Virus record (IMG/VR): IMGVR_UViG_3300009152_000003
Coordinates: 1-64,000 of that record
Strand: one strand, 5' to 3'
Length of the DNA stretch: 64,000 nt
Source of the DNA: a virus
The number at the start of each line of letters is the position of its first letter. The stretch's first letter is position 1. The notes beneath the pieces were generated by a model. That model made no database searches. It saw only the letters and a list, made by a program, of their open reading frames with translations, and had not been told where the DNA came from. This document shows, piece by piece, positions 8,754-16,846 of the stretch. The translations under genes and the position numbers were made by a program.

Positions 8754-10235
8754 TCAGGCCTCTTGTGGGTGGGTGGTTGTGGTCAGGGTCACGGCACTCG
8801 TGCCTACACTCTGCTTAACAAGTCTCACGTAGACGAGGCCAGCAGCATCCCCCTGCAGGAGCGGGGTTGGGTTCTGGATAATCGTCTGCGACGCGGATAC
8901 TGTTACGTTTTCGGAATAGGGTTTATTGTCCCCAAGGTTGATCATTGCTTGTAAGCTGCCGCCTGGGCTGAACCTCGTGTCAGCTGATCTTTGCGCGCTT
9001 GAACGGTAAATCCTGACCCAAGATGGTTCGGAAACCTGAATGGCCACCAGCTCCGAGAGTCTTCCTAGACTCATCGTGAAGTCTGCTGTTTCGTTTTGGT
9101 TTAGGGGTCCGGTGGTGTAACTGGTCTCCCCCCGTGCGTACGGTACGCAGGGAGAAATGCAGAGATCGACTGCCATGTACCCTTTCGCGACAGCGTTTGA
9201 GCCTGTTGGTGCGCAGCCTGAGCTGCTTGCCAAGTCTATCAGCAAGCCATAGGGTACGCTTGCCGAGCTTGCGGCCTCGCCAATCTCCGTACAGGGAGCG
9301 GAAATGATCTGGCTAGCGGAGAGCGAGTAAGGGACACCTCCCGAGGCCATCCCCCAAGTTGCAGCAACAACGTACTTGTGATTGCTTTCAAAGACGATTC
9401 CGCCTGTAACGTTAAACCAAAGATATGACCCAATCTGAGTGCCAACATCAGAAGCTAAAATTCGCTTTTGCCACAAGAGATTCCCTAGCACCTGGTTAGT
9501 GCTTGTCCAGTTATTGGCATCCCAGACGCCTACCGTGTGATCAGTAAGCCCAACGCCAGATGGCACGTAAATACCCACCTTTTCAATCAGTCCTTTCCTC
9601 TGCAATGAGAAGTGGTAGCCAAGGACGTAATTGCCGGCGGTAGCAAAAAGATTTGCTGTTGCCGGGGGATCCGGATTAAGTTCAAACAAATGATAAGAAT
9701 CGCAGGGGCAAAGGTCTGCAAACGGATTTGGCGGCGGATCAACAGGTGGATCAACAGGTGGATCAACGGGTGGGACAACGGGTGGGACAACAGGCAGTAG
9801 CGGCGAAGAGGACTGAAGCTGCACCCTTATGGCAAGACTGCCAACCGGAAAGTTAACAACTTCACCAGCAACAATTGTGAATGGGCCTGGGATGATCCCG
9901 TAGCCCAGAAGGCTCCCGCCCCTTGCCGAATCCCAGTAGGCAAAATAGGAGACCGTCGCCGTTCCCGCGGCAGCAGGGGAGAGCAAGATTGCTGCAGTGT
10001 TAGCAATTATGTAATGATAAATTTCTCCCTGTTGCACCAGGAACGGTTCGCTCCAGTTGGCGGCGGCCAACGCCCCCCTGGCCCCAACCGTTCCGGCGGT
10101 GACATCGTTCTCCTGGCCGCTTGGCCCTGGATGGCCGGCATGCAGGCTGATGTAAGCCATCGCCGGTGCCGCCGGCATGCTTGCACCACGGTGCCAATTC
10201 AGCAGGCTCGAGGCCAGGTACTGAGAGAAGGGCAC
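8754..10235 (-). CDS. Fibre protein: adaptor domain, Pro linker, DUF4082-like domain
   Basis: A 493-aa protein with a GTG start. Residues 1-135 match a small phage tail-fibre family (SLLNWHRGAS..YISLHAG.., ATVSYFAYWDSARGGSLLGYG) and have a paralogue at 18943-19362. Residues about 150-170 are a Pro/Asp linker from a 12-nt tandem repeat. Residues about 190-310 resemble a DUF4082-type surface domain (VLGYHFSLQRKGLIEKVGIY...HTVGVWD...NHKYVVAATWG). The C-terminus, from about residue 370, includes VRIYRSSAQRSADTRF, a common phage virion pattern. Likely modular host-recognition protein. Confidence 0.7.
   Translation of the reverse strand: MPFSQYLASSLLNWHRGASMPAAPAMAYISLHAGHPGPSGQENDVTAGTVGARGALAAANWSEPFLVQQGEIYHYIIANTAAILLSPAAAGTATVSYFAYWDSARGGSLLGYGIIPGPFTIVAGEVVNFPVGSLAIRVQLQSSSPLLPVVPPVVPPVDPPVDPPVDPPPNPFADLCPCDSYHLFELNPDPPATANLFATAGNYVLGYHFSLQRKGLIEKVGIYVPSGVGLTDHTVGVWDANNWTSTNQVLGNLLWQKRILASDVGTQIGSYLWFNVTGGIVFESNHKYVVAATWGMASGGVPYSLSASQIISAPCTEIGEAASSASVPYGLLIDLASSSGCAPTGSNAVAKGYMAVDLCISPCVPYARGETSYTTGPLNQNETADFTMSLGRLSELVAIQVSEPSWVRIYRSSAQRSADTRFSPGGSLQAMINLGDNKPYSENVTVSASQTIIQNPTPLLQGDAAGLVYVRLVKQSVGTSAVTLTTTTHPQEA
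9736..9795 (-). repeat. Five 12-nt tandem units encoding a Pro linker
   Basis: Five consecutive 12-nt units (GGATCAACAGGT on the plus strand and close variants) encode repeating PPVDPPVD / PPVVPP in the fibre protein. Such in-frame units can change in number by slippage and so alter linker length. Confidence 0.85.
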
Positions 10236-10255
10236 GCCAGGGTATTCAGTCTGTC

Positions 10256-10262
10256 CATTCTG
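10256..10262 (-). promoter_or_regulatory. Variant late promoter-like box CAGAATG
   Basis: CAGAATG on the minus strand, 21 nt before the GTG start of the 493-aa fibre gene. The same box with the same 21-nt spacing precedes its paralogue at 18943. Differs from the TAGAAT form at the first base. Confidence 0.45.
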
Positions 10263-10270
10263 GCAGGCGC

Positions 10271-11692
10271 TTACGCCCCCGCTGTAACCAGATCCGTCCC
10301 TTCGACCAACTGCACTACGGGAGTGCCCTCGCCGTCGACGGCAATCTTTTCGACAAACCTCTGCGCCTCAGGATTGAAGATCCGCAGCGTTGACGTCCCG
10401 ATCTGCAGCCACCAGTCGTCTACCACGGCCCTGGTCGCCGCCGGCTCGCGTTCCGTTGTCCAAAGCACAGGTTTCCTCCCCGGCTGAGCAGGCGCATTCT
10501 CGTCAGGAGACACCGTCTCCCCGGCGTCCAGTGAGATCCCAACAGCATCGGCAAGCGCTGGGGCCAGACGATCCAGCGTCAGTCCTCGCTGCTGGTGGTA
10601 GCGCACGGTCTCTGCTGAGGCAATCGATCCAATGGCGCCGCCAGAAAAGCGAGGCTCGCTGTTGCCGATCTCGTAGTCACTGGGCTCGTAGAACGGGTAG
10701 CCAACCGACCAGCGCGTTGCGTGAATGTGCTTGCACTCGCGGCGCTGATCAACCCGGAAGGACAGGTCACGCCACCGGCGCAGGTAGCCAACGTTGCCGC
10801 GCTCCCAGTTACTCTCCACGCTCCTGCCCGCGGAAGGGCGCGGAAAAAGGGCCTGGCTGCCGCTCTGGTTTCCCTGGAGGCTTGCCGTGCCATAGCCGCT
10901 GAAATCTGGGCAACTGCAGTAGAACCGGTGACTGCTGCACAAATAGCGACTGCCGTTGTTCCGCCAGGACATTGGATACTCCCTGTTGTACCGGATGCGG
11001 CTCCAGTAGGCCCGAGGAACTTCACCGTTCGGTCGACTCCTCATGAACGGCCGGGACAAGTCAAACAGCAGCTTGCCGCCGGCCTTGTCGACCTCCGCCA
11101 AGGTGTAAGCGATCGTGTCGATTGGCTCTTCTATCAGTCCGGACGGGAAGCCCGTTCCAGTTGCTGAGTCTTCAAACTGATCACCGATCAGCAGGCTCCA
11201 GTTGTCCAGCTGCTGGCTGCTCAGTGTCTGGCTGACATCAAGGATGAGCCGGTGCCGCTCAGGGTTCGGGTGACTGTTGTCGAGCGCGATGTCCGCCTGG
11301 CGCAACAGCTGCGGCAGGATGACAGCCCCCCGGCGGCGGCAAGTGACAACCCAGGAGGCGTCTGGAGAGCTGCTGCTGACAAAATACGCCGCACTCACCA
11401 GTCGCGGCCCTGGGTCGGCTCCAAAGTCCCTGAATGAGCGCACCAGGTAAAACTGCTCGATGTCGCTCCAGCCTCTGCCACTCCCTTGCCAGTAGTCCGC
11501 GCCGGCTCGCCAGCGCTTGTAATCGCTGTCGCGGTTGTAGGCCTCAATCACGGTCGGATAGACCGTTCCACCCGTCCCCCGTGGCGCCCGGTCTGCGGTC
11601 CGGCTCGAACCAGGCGAGCTGGGTTTCATGGGCCGATCGACGCGCCCCATCGAGCCCCCGGCATCAACCTTGCGGCCGTAACCGCCAGGCAT
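10271..11692 (-). CDS. Virion-module protein with interrupted SWIM-type zinc finger
   Basis: A 473-aa protein. The middle has FYCSCPDFSGYG (about residue 260) and, some 60 residues later, RRECKHIHATRW. The C-x-C...C-x-H ligand pattern, with the P-D-F and K-H-I context, is that of a SWIM zinc finger carrying a long insertion. SWIM modules bind nucleic acid or protein. It ends TTEREPAATRAVVDDWWLQIG...TPVVQLVEGTDLVTAG. It overlaps the 173-aa gene upstream by 1 nt. The position in the tail/head-completion block suggests a structural protein; function unknown. Confidence 0.6.
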   Translation of the reverse strand: MPGGYGRKVDAGGSMGRVDRPMKPSSPGSSRTADRAPRGTGGTVYPTVIEAYNRDSDYKRWRAGADYWQGSGRGWSDIEQFYLVRSFRDFGADPGPRLVSAAYFVSSSSPDASWVVTCRRRGAVILPQLLRQADIALDNSHPNPERHRLILDVSQTLSSQQLDNWSLLIGDQFEDSATGTGFPSGLIEEPIDTIAYTLAEVDKAGGKLLFDLSRPFMRSRPNGEVPRAYWSRIRYNREYPMSWRNNGSRYLCSSHRFYCSCPDFSGYGTASLQGNQSGSQALFPRPSAGRSVESNWERGNVGYLRRWRDLSFRVDQRRECKHIHATRWSVGYPFYEPSDYEIGNSEPRFSGGAIGSIASAETVRYHQQRGLTLDRLAPALADAVGISLDAGETVSPDENAPAQPGRKPVLWTTEREPAATRAVVDDWWLQIGTSTLRIFNPEAQRFVEKIAVDGEGTPVVQLVEGTDLVTAGA

Positions 11693-12213
11693 CAGAAGCT
11701 GCCGCCCTGCGCAAAGACGGCGATCTTCGTGGCCGGCGTAGGGGCCAGGATCGCTGTGTTGAGCCCCACGTACAGGACCTGGCCCTTCTCGACGTAAATA
11801 CCAGTGTTCTTCTTGGAGGTTTCCGTCAATGACGCCTGAGCCCCCAGGTCCGGCACGGGGATTGTCAGTGGCGGTAGGGAGATATTCGTGCGCACGCCGG
11901 CCGTTAAGGACTCCACAGTCGCCGAAGCCACCAACGCCGTATTGGCATCCGTGATCCCGAAGGTTGTCGAAGAGGTGCTCAGGAAAACAAGAACAGTCAC
12001 CGCGGACGTTGCGGCCTGCATTGCCACAATCGAGAGGCTGTCAATGACCGCCCCATCGGTGTCAATGCAGTTCACGAGCTCAGCGCAGCCGCCGCCCACG
12101 ATGGTCGAAAAGTTCGTGCTGCTTGCCAGCGCGGGAGTCGGACCAAGCGTCGCCCACTTGTGCAAGGGGCGATCCACCAGCAGTGGCTGCTTATTCGTGC
12201 TCGAGCTGCTCAC
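11692..12213 (-). CDS. Hypothetical virion protein, 173 aa
   Basis: Begins MSSSSTNKQPLLVDRPLHKW. Thr/Ala/Val-rich beta-type protein, no motif. A GTAGGATG box lies 23 nt upstream, so this gene probably heads the transcript that continues into the SWIM-type gene. Likely a decoration or tail component. Confidence 0.55.
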   Translation of the reverse strand: MSSSSTNKQPLLVDRPLHKWATLGPTPALASSTNFSTIVGGGCAELVNCIDTDGAVIDSLSIVAMQAATSAVTVLVFLSTSSTTFGITDANTALVASATVESLTAGVRTNISLPPLTIPVPDLGAQASLTETSKKNTGIYVEKGQVLYVGLNTAILAPTPATKIAVFAQGGSF

Positions 12214-12235
12214 AGGAAAAGACCGCTGACAGCTT

Positions 12236-12243
12236 CATCCTAC
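12236..12243 (-). promoter_or_regulatory. Late promoter-like box GTAGGATG
   Basis: GTAGGATG on the minus strand, 23 nt before the 173-aa gene start. Keeps the TAGGAT core of the family but has G in place of the first C. Confidence 0.5.
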
Positions 12244-12262
12244 CCAGAGCAAGCCCCATCAA

Positions 12263-12628
12263 TCAGCCGCGTCCTGATCGCTGGCGTGCCCCGGACAGCG
12301 ACGTGTCCATGCCTCCGGAGCGCAGCCGCGGCGGCACCCCTTGGCTGCTGCCCATCACGATCGTGCTGCCGCTGGCTGACCCGATCTGATCGAGTATTTC
12401 GCGGCTGGGGATCAAGTTGGGGTCGCCGGCGGCGTTGACATTGCCCTGCCGAGACGGAATCACCCGTTGTTGCGGGGCCGGAGTGACCTGCAGCCCGGTC
12501 GACGTGAACGGAGTTCTGCCATCGCCGTTTGGATTCGAGCGCTCACCGAATTGCGGCAGCATGTCCCGTGTGACATTGCCCGGATTATTCCGCGGCCCCA
12601 CAAGCTCGGTCGGGATGAAGGGGTTCAT
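12263..12628 (-). CDS. Disordered hypothetical protein, 121 aa
   Basis: MNPFIPTELVGPRNNPGNVT... is Pro/Gly/Asn/Arg-rich and probably unstructured. It is coupled to the 417-aa gene (shared base at stop/start). No domain recognised. Likely a virion-associated or assembly protein. Confidence 0.5.
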   Translation of the reverse strand: MNPFIPTELVGPRNNPGNVTRDMLPQFGERSNPNGDGRTPFTSTGLQVTPAPQQRVIPSRQGNVNAAGDPNLIPSREILDQIGSASGSTIVMGSSQGVPPRLRSGGMDTSLSGARQRSGRG

Positions 12629-13881
12629 CAGAAGATGTTGGCGGCGTTGAACGACTGCGGATTCCAGGAGACGTTGCCGGCGGCGTTCATGTTGGCGGGA
12701 CGCATGCCGCGAATCTGTTTGAGGTAGCGCTCATTGAGATCCTGGGCCTCCGGGGAGGTTTGCTGGAACGCTTGGGAATACCCGGTCCGTGGTGCCGCGG
12801 CCTGGCCCTGCCCCGTCAGGTCAAGATTCGGATCAAAGGCTGTTTCGACTGGCACCTTCGCCGCCGAGTACCCACCCGAAGACCCCCGGCCCATCAGGTC
12901 GAGGTTTGGGTTGAACGCCGCTTGCACGGGGACGTTGGCCATGCCGTAGCTCGCTGGAGCCTCCCGCTGACGCAAGTCAACAGTCGGGTCGAATGCCGTG
13001 GCCGTTTGATCTTTGCCGTTCCAGGTCTCGGCGGGGATGTTCCAGCCGGGCACCACCTTGCCGATCGGTGTCGCCAGGGTGCCTTCCATGCCGTACACCT
13101 TGCTGGCGTCCTGGTCAAGGGCTCCACTGAAGGTGATGTTGGGGGGCGCCCAAGGAGCCTGCTGCCCTTTGGCAACCTCAGGCAAGCCGTTTTGCTGCCT
13201 CAGCCTGTTGGCGAGGGTCGGGTTTGCCTTTGCCCAGGCGGCAATGTCGGCGTCGTTGTAGTAGTTCTCGCTGGCGGGGGTCAGGTTGGCTGGGATCTCG
13301 CCGCCCGCGGCGCGAGCCTCCCCGATCATTTGGTTGCGTGCGGTCTGGGCCAACTGGATGTTGTCGCCAGCCGCGGAATAGCGCACACCAGCGCCGGCCT
13401 GCTGGGCGGCAATATTCAAGGCGGAGGCCCGCCCACGACTAGCAGGAACCTGCACCTGCGTCGTCCCGAAGCCCGGTGCCGAGTGCGGAATCGGGGTCGA
13501 GTGCTGCGAAGGCATGGGCCGCCGAGGGGCCGCAGCGCGAGGCCCCTGGCCGCCGGAGCCTGCGGGGGCGGGAGACCATTGCCTTGCCGTGCTTGCCCCT
13601 GCGTTGCCACCACCGACGCCGGTAGCGCTTGAGCCGATACCCCGGTACTGCTGGCGACCAGCGTTTGCGTACACGGGCCGCCCTGTGGCGGCGTTGTAAG
13701 CAATACCCCCAACACTGTAGGAAGGTTTGCCAGCAGTGCCTGGGTTTTGCCCCCAGCCGATACTCTGGCCTCCGTCTGTCCCTCCGGGCCTGACCCTGTG
13801 CTCCCAGGCGTCAGAAAGACGATCGCTGCCCGTTTTCTTCGGGAGCATGGACCCGATCATGTCGAAGAGGGGGACGCCCAT
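12628..13881 (-). CDS. Low-complexity virion protein with internal repeats, 417 aa
   Basis: Starts MGVPLFDMIGSMLPKKTGSD. It is Gly/Ala/Pro/Gln-rich and largely disordered. Near residues 300-385 an approximately 30-residue repeat occurs three times around AFDPTVDLRQ, AFNPNLDLMG and AFDPNLDLTG, each preceded by VPV or similar. Such repeats may be short binding motifs for a partner. No homologue recognised. Follows the 161-aa gene by 3 nt. Confidence 0.55.
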   Translation of the reverse strand: MGVPLFDMIGSMLPKKTGSDRLSDAWEHRVRPGGTDGGQSIGWGQNPGTAGKPSYSVGGIAYNAATGRPVYANAGRQQYRGIGSSATGVGGGNAGASTARQWSPAPAGSGGQGPRAAAPRRPMPSQHSTPIPHSAPGFGTTQVQVPASRGRASALNIAAQQAGAGVRYSAAGDNIQLAQTARNQMIGEARAAGGEIPANLTPASENYYNDADIAAWAKANPTLANRLRQQNGLPEVAKGQQAPWAPPNITFSGALDQDASKVYGMEGTLATPIGKVVPGWNIPAETWNGKDQTATAFDPTVDLRQREAPASYGMANVPVQAAFNPNLDLMGRGSSGGYSAAKVPVETAFDPNLDLTGQGQAAAPRTGYSQAFQQTSPEAQDLNERYLKQIRGMRPANMNAAGNVSWNPQSFNAANIF

Positions 13882-13884
13882 GGT

Positions 13885-14370
13885 CTATCTCCAGTTGATG
13901 GCACCGGTCAGAGTCATCACGCGCGTGCCCACTGAGGTATCAGCAGGGCCCGGGACCGCCATGATGAACTCGGCACCGCTTCGCGTAAAGGCGTAGCGGC
14001 GGACGTCCTCCCGCCGGTAGTTGGGGACGTACAAAGTCTCAGCCAGCCTATCGACTTCACGGAGGTAAATTTCCCGGTACACCCGATCCGATTTCTCGGG
14101 ATCGGACTGGTAGATCGCGCGGTCGGTATCGCCAACAATGCGCTCTACCCGACTGGGCATCGGCTGGGTGTCGTCCCGGAGAACTTCAGAGCTCTTCCAG
14201 GCCTGGTCGCACCGATTGAGGTGCTCGACGATCTTCCCGTAGAAATACCCGTCAGGGACCCGTGCCATGGCTTCTTCCAGCCGTGCCAGGTCACCCGCAG
14301 GGACCTGAGCGCCGCTGTTGAAGCCGAGGTGAAATCGGCAGCGGGACTTGTCGTAACTGTTGAGTTCCAC
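13885..14370 (-). CDS. Hypothetical protein, possible head-tail connector, 161 aa
   Basis: Starts MELNSYDKSRCRFHLGFNSG. Mixed helical protein of connector size, with LARLEEAMARVPDGYFYGKI and EVDRLAETLYVPNYRREDVR. Comes after the capsid-HhH block in transcription order, where head-completion proteins normally lie. A TAGAAT box is 24 nt upstream. Assignment as connector is from position and size only. Confidence 0.5.
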   Translation of the reverse strand: MELNSYDKSRCRFHLGFNSGAQVPAGDLARLEEAMARVPDGYFYGKIVEHLNRCDQAWKSSEVLRDDTQPMPSRVERIVGDTDRAIYQSDPEKSDRVYREIYLREVDRLAETLYVPNYRREDVRRYAFTRSGAEFIMAVPGPADTSVGTRVMTLTGAINWR

Positions 14371-14393
14371 GCTGCCAGGGCTTGGCCTTCGGA

Positions 14394-14401
14394 GATTCTA
14401 G
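14394..14401 (-). promoter_or_regulatory. Late promoter-like box CTAGAATC
   Basis: CTAGAATC on the minus strand, 24 nt upstream of the 161-aa gene. Among the best matches to the family consensus. Confidence 0.6.
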
Positions 14402-14408
14402 GAACAGC

Positions 14409-14840
14409 TCAGGCGACGTAGATCACGTCTTCTGCCATGACCTCATCCCAATCGACTCGCTTCACCTGACGGACCTGGTCAAGCGTGACGAAACGCTCGC
14501 CAGGCAGGCCCAGCCGCAGCTCAACGATTCGCTTGGCTGTGGTGTAACCAATGCCCTTGATCCGATCGGCAATCGTCTCGGCCGATGCCAGGTTCAGGTT
14601 CAGCCGGGTATCGGGCGGGATCGACGAAGTTGGGGGGACTTCCGGATCCGGATCGTCGGCCTTGACGAGCGAGACCGGCTTCTCGGTCGTGCGCCCCTTG
14701 CCGGGCTCGTAGACCACCAGGTCATCGAGCGCGACATAGCCGACCACGCCGGCCTGGTTCTTGATCAGGGCGTAATCCTTGTCGTGGTAGCTGATCAGCT
14801 CCACGATCTGGCCGGTGCGTTGATTCTGAAAAAGGCTCAT
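14409..14840 (-). CDS. Helix-hairpin-helix (ComEA-like) protein, 143 aa
   Basis: The N-terminus (residues 1-60) looks like a small SH3-like barrel (TGQIVELISYHDKDYALIKN). The C-terminus (about 80-140) is a ComEA-type helix-hairpin-helix: LNLASAETIADRIKGIGYTT, then AKRIVELRLGLPGERFVTLD and VRQVKRVDWDEV. HhH modules bind the DNA backbone without sequence preference. In a head gene cluster it could touch packaged DNA or the connector. A TAGGAT box lies 41 nt upstream, just behind a terminator. Confidence 0.65.
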   Translation of the reverse strand: MSLFQNQRTGQIVELISYHDKDYALIKNQAGVVGYVALDDLVVYEPGKGRTTEKPVSLVKADDPDPEVPPTSSIPPDTRLNLNLASAETIADRIKGIGYTTAKRIVELRLGLPGERFVTLDQVRQVKRVDWDEVMAEDVIYVA

Positions 14841-14880
14841 GCGTTCAGCTCAATCACGAGCGGCGAGTCCTGCAAGTCAC

Positions 14881-14888
14881 GATCCTAG
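14881..14888 (-). promoter_or_regulatory. Late promoter-like box CTAGGATC directly behind a terminator
   Basis: CTAGGATC on the minus strand starts four bases beyond the T-tract of the terminator that ends the preceding transcript, leaving no room for a normal -35 element. This is the clearest sign that the box works as an extended -10 type promoter on its own. Confidence 0.6.
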
Positions 14889-14892
14889 GAGA

Positions 14893-14922
14893 ACAAAAAC
14901 AGGCGGGCCCGAGGACCCGCCT
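14893..14922 (-). terminator. Rho-independent terminator after capsid operon
   Basis: On the minus strand: AGGCGGG, 8-nt loop, CCCGCCT, then GTTTTTG. A perfect 7-bp GC-rich stem with a T-run. It ends the transcript carrying the major capsid gene and the 221-aa gene. Confidence 0.85.
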
Positions 14923-14946
14923 GAACTTTTCTCACCCAGTAGTGGG

Positions 14947-15612
14947 TCAGGCGGTAGGGGTAGGCAGGCCACCGATGTAGGACTCATCGGCGACGCCGTC
15001 TTCAAGGTAGTAGCAGACGTCAGCAATCAGGTAGCTCCCGTTGGTCTCGGTAGAAGACAGGGTGCCAGCAGGGGCCGTCGCGGCGGTGCCAACGTCCAGA
15101 TACAGCTTGAGGGTCAAGCCGCCGGACTGGGTGACCTGCACCGGAGTGATCACGCTGAACACCGAGCCAGCTGCGCCAGAAGGGGCAACAGTGCCACCGG
15201 TGCCGACCAGCGGGGGGCTGGCGGCCGAGGTTGCGCTGATGGCGCCCGCAGTGGTGCCGGTGCCCAGCGAACTGGCGAGCTTAATCCGATCGGTCGCGGT
15301 GGAGAACACCAGCCCAGAGCGAGCTGTCCCCAGGCCGCGGTCTTTGCGCGCGTCAAGCACGCGCAGGCCGACGGAATAGAGGAAGGCGTTCTGGGGGATC
15401 ACCAGGCCCGTAATGTCCGCACGAGGCTTGTCGTCCGTGCGTTTATCGGGGCTGGGGATGATCACGTCCCACGATGTGGCCCCCGTGGTCACCTTGATGT
15501 AGCCCACCGACTGGTAGTACACCCGGCCAGGCAAGGCGATCACCGGCTGGCTCTGGTAGGAACTCAGCGGGCAAACCCAGTTGCCGGGGAAAATGGCTTC
15601 TGAAATGCTCAT
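14947..15612 (-). CDS. Probable head decoration / minor head protein, 221 aa
   Basis: Starts MSISEAIFPGNWVCPLSSYQ with a clear GGAGGA ribosome site. Ala/Thr/Ser/Gly-rich beta protein. It directly follows the major capsid gene (15 nt) and is terminated just downstream, so it shares the strongly expressed capsid transcript. High expression plus size suits a decoration or capsid-stabilising protein, but a major tail protein cannot be excluded. Confidence 0.6.
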   Translation of the reverse strand: MSISEAIFPGNWVCPLSSYQSQPVIALPGRVYYQSVGYIKVTTGATSWDVIIPSPDKRTDDKPRADITGLVIPQNAFLYSVGLRVLDARKDRGLGTARSGLVFSTATDRIKLASSLGTGTTAGAISATSAASPPLVGTGGTVAPSGAAGSVFSVITPVQVTQSGGLTLKLYLDVGTAATAPAGTLSSTETNGSYLIADVCYYLEDGVADESYIGGLPTPTA

Positions 15613-15627
15613 GGTCGTGTCCTCCGA

Positions 15628-16812
15628 TCAGTAGACGAACGAGTAGGCAACCGTCACGAAATCCTTGTTCAGGATCTCGAAACCAGCAAAGAGCGACCAG
15701 ATCATGATGATGAAACGACTGAAGTCGTCGTTGTTGTTCAGCAGGATCTGAGCGTTCTCACCGCCAATGCCAACCCCGACGGACTGCATCCCGAAGAACA
15801 GCAGGGGGGCTGCGTCGTAGGTGGCAGAGCTGGAGTTACCGGTAACCGGGATGGTCGCGGTGAACGACTTGGTGGGGAGGTTGGTCGACTCGAAGAACCG
15901 CACACCCTCAAACACAAAGCCCGTGGGCATGACAGGCTGACCAGCCACAAAGCCCGCCTGGCCGTAGGCGGGACTCATGCCACTGAAGAAGTTGGCATTG
16001 GGCATCATGGCCGCCTGGCTGGGGTCAATCAGACCGCTGCCGGGATAGCGAGCAATCTCGCGGAAGTCGCTGTCCTGCCGAAGGTGCTTCATCGCCGTGG
16101 GATCGAGGATGGCTCGATAGAACCCGTCAGCGAAGGTGGGCACGTTGCGCTTGCGCAACTTCTCGACCACTTCCAGCAAGTCGTCCTTGGTGCCGAACTT
16201 GGCCGACTGGCCAGAGGCGTAGGCGGAAACGGTGGTGCCGCTTTTGGTCTTGCCCTTGGGGAAGAAGTAACCGCCCTGGGTGGAATCGGCGGCGCCGTTG
16301 GCCTCTGCTTTGAACAGTTCGTCGGCAAACACCCGATCGCGCCAGCGGCGATAGTCGTCCAGCAGGGTCATCGAACCGATGCTCTGGTGGAAGACGGGGA
16401 GCGAACCTGTGTCGAGCAGGAGGCGCTGGGCGGTGACCAGAGTCTCCCGAGCCACCTTGAAGGTGCTGGCTTGACTGGGGTTCGTCGGATCAGCGGGGCC
16501 CGTGTACTCCTTGAGGGTTACGGGGACTTTTTCCTTGACGATGTTCCGGGAAGAGCTGGTACCGATCGTCTGATCAGCGGTCCGCTCGCGGGAATCCTTG
16601 GTTCCAGGATTTCCCCAGTAGCGATACCGGTCCAGCTGTACCGTCTGCCCAGGCTGCGAACCGAAGTCATGGACCACAACGGGGTCCACGGCCATTTCGA
16701 TCACGTAGGCGGGGTGGGGCCGATACAGCTCGGCACCAAGCACCTTCGGGAAATCATTATCGACCCACATGGGTGCAATGCTCCGATCGATGAAGGGGGG
16801 ATTGGCACGCAT
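15628..16812 (-). CDS. Major capsid protein
   Basis: A 394-aa protein with the start taken at MRANPPFIDRSIAPMW, since the longer frame runs antisense into the endonuclease gene. Recognisable segments: VVHDFGSQPGQTVQLDRYRY, ETLVTAQRLLLDTGSLPV, FYRAILDPTAMKHLRQDSDF and a C-terminal FAGFEILNKDFVTVAYSFVY. The layout (N-arm, A-domain segment GFYRAILDP, late FEGVRFFES strand) suits an HK97-fold capsid protein of the type in N4-gp56-like and cyanosiphovirus capsids, from memory. A CTAGCGT box lies 17 nt upstream. Confidence 0.8.
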   Translation of the reverse strand: MRANPPFIDRSIAPMWVDNDFPKVLGAELYRPHPAYVIEMAVDPVVVHDFGSQPGQTVQLDRYRYWGNPGTKDSRERTADQTIGTSSSRNIVKEKVPVTLKEYTGPADPTNPSQASTFKVARETLVTAQRLLLDTGSLPVFHQSIGSMTLLDDYRRWRDRVFADELFKAEANGAADSTQGGYFFPKGKTKSGTTVSAYASGQSAKFGTKDDLLEVVEKLRKRNVPTFADGFYRAILDPTAMKHLRQDSDFREIARYPGSGLIDPSQAAMMPNANFFSGMSPAYGQAGFVAGQPVMPTGFVFEGVRFFESTNLPTKSFTATIPVTGNSSSATYDAAPLLFFGMQSVGVGIGGENAQILLNNNDDFSRFIIMIWSLFAGFEILNKDFVTVAYSFVY

Positions 16813-16828
16813 GTTGCTTGCCAGGTCG

Positions 16829-16836
16829 TACGCTAG
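16829..16836 (-). promoter_or_regulatory. Late promoter-like box CTAGCGTA before capsid gene
   Basis: CTAGCGTA on the minus strand, 17 nt before the capsid start. A weaker member: it has TAGCGT where others have TAGCAT. It lies between the divergent capsid and endonuclease genes. Confidence 0.4.
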
Positions 16837-16846
16837 CGACAGCGAT

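Noticed and set aside
12760-13632. 290-codon plus-strand frame opposite the 417-aa gene
   Set aside because: Arg/Gly/Ala-rich mirror of the repeat-bearing virion gene, no start signal, and the minus-strand frame has coherent internal repeats.
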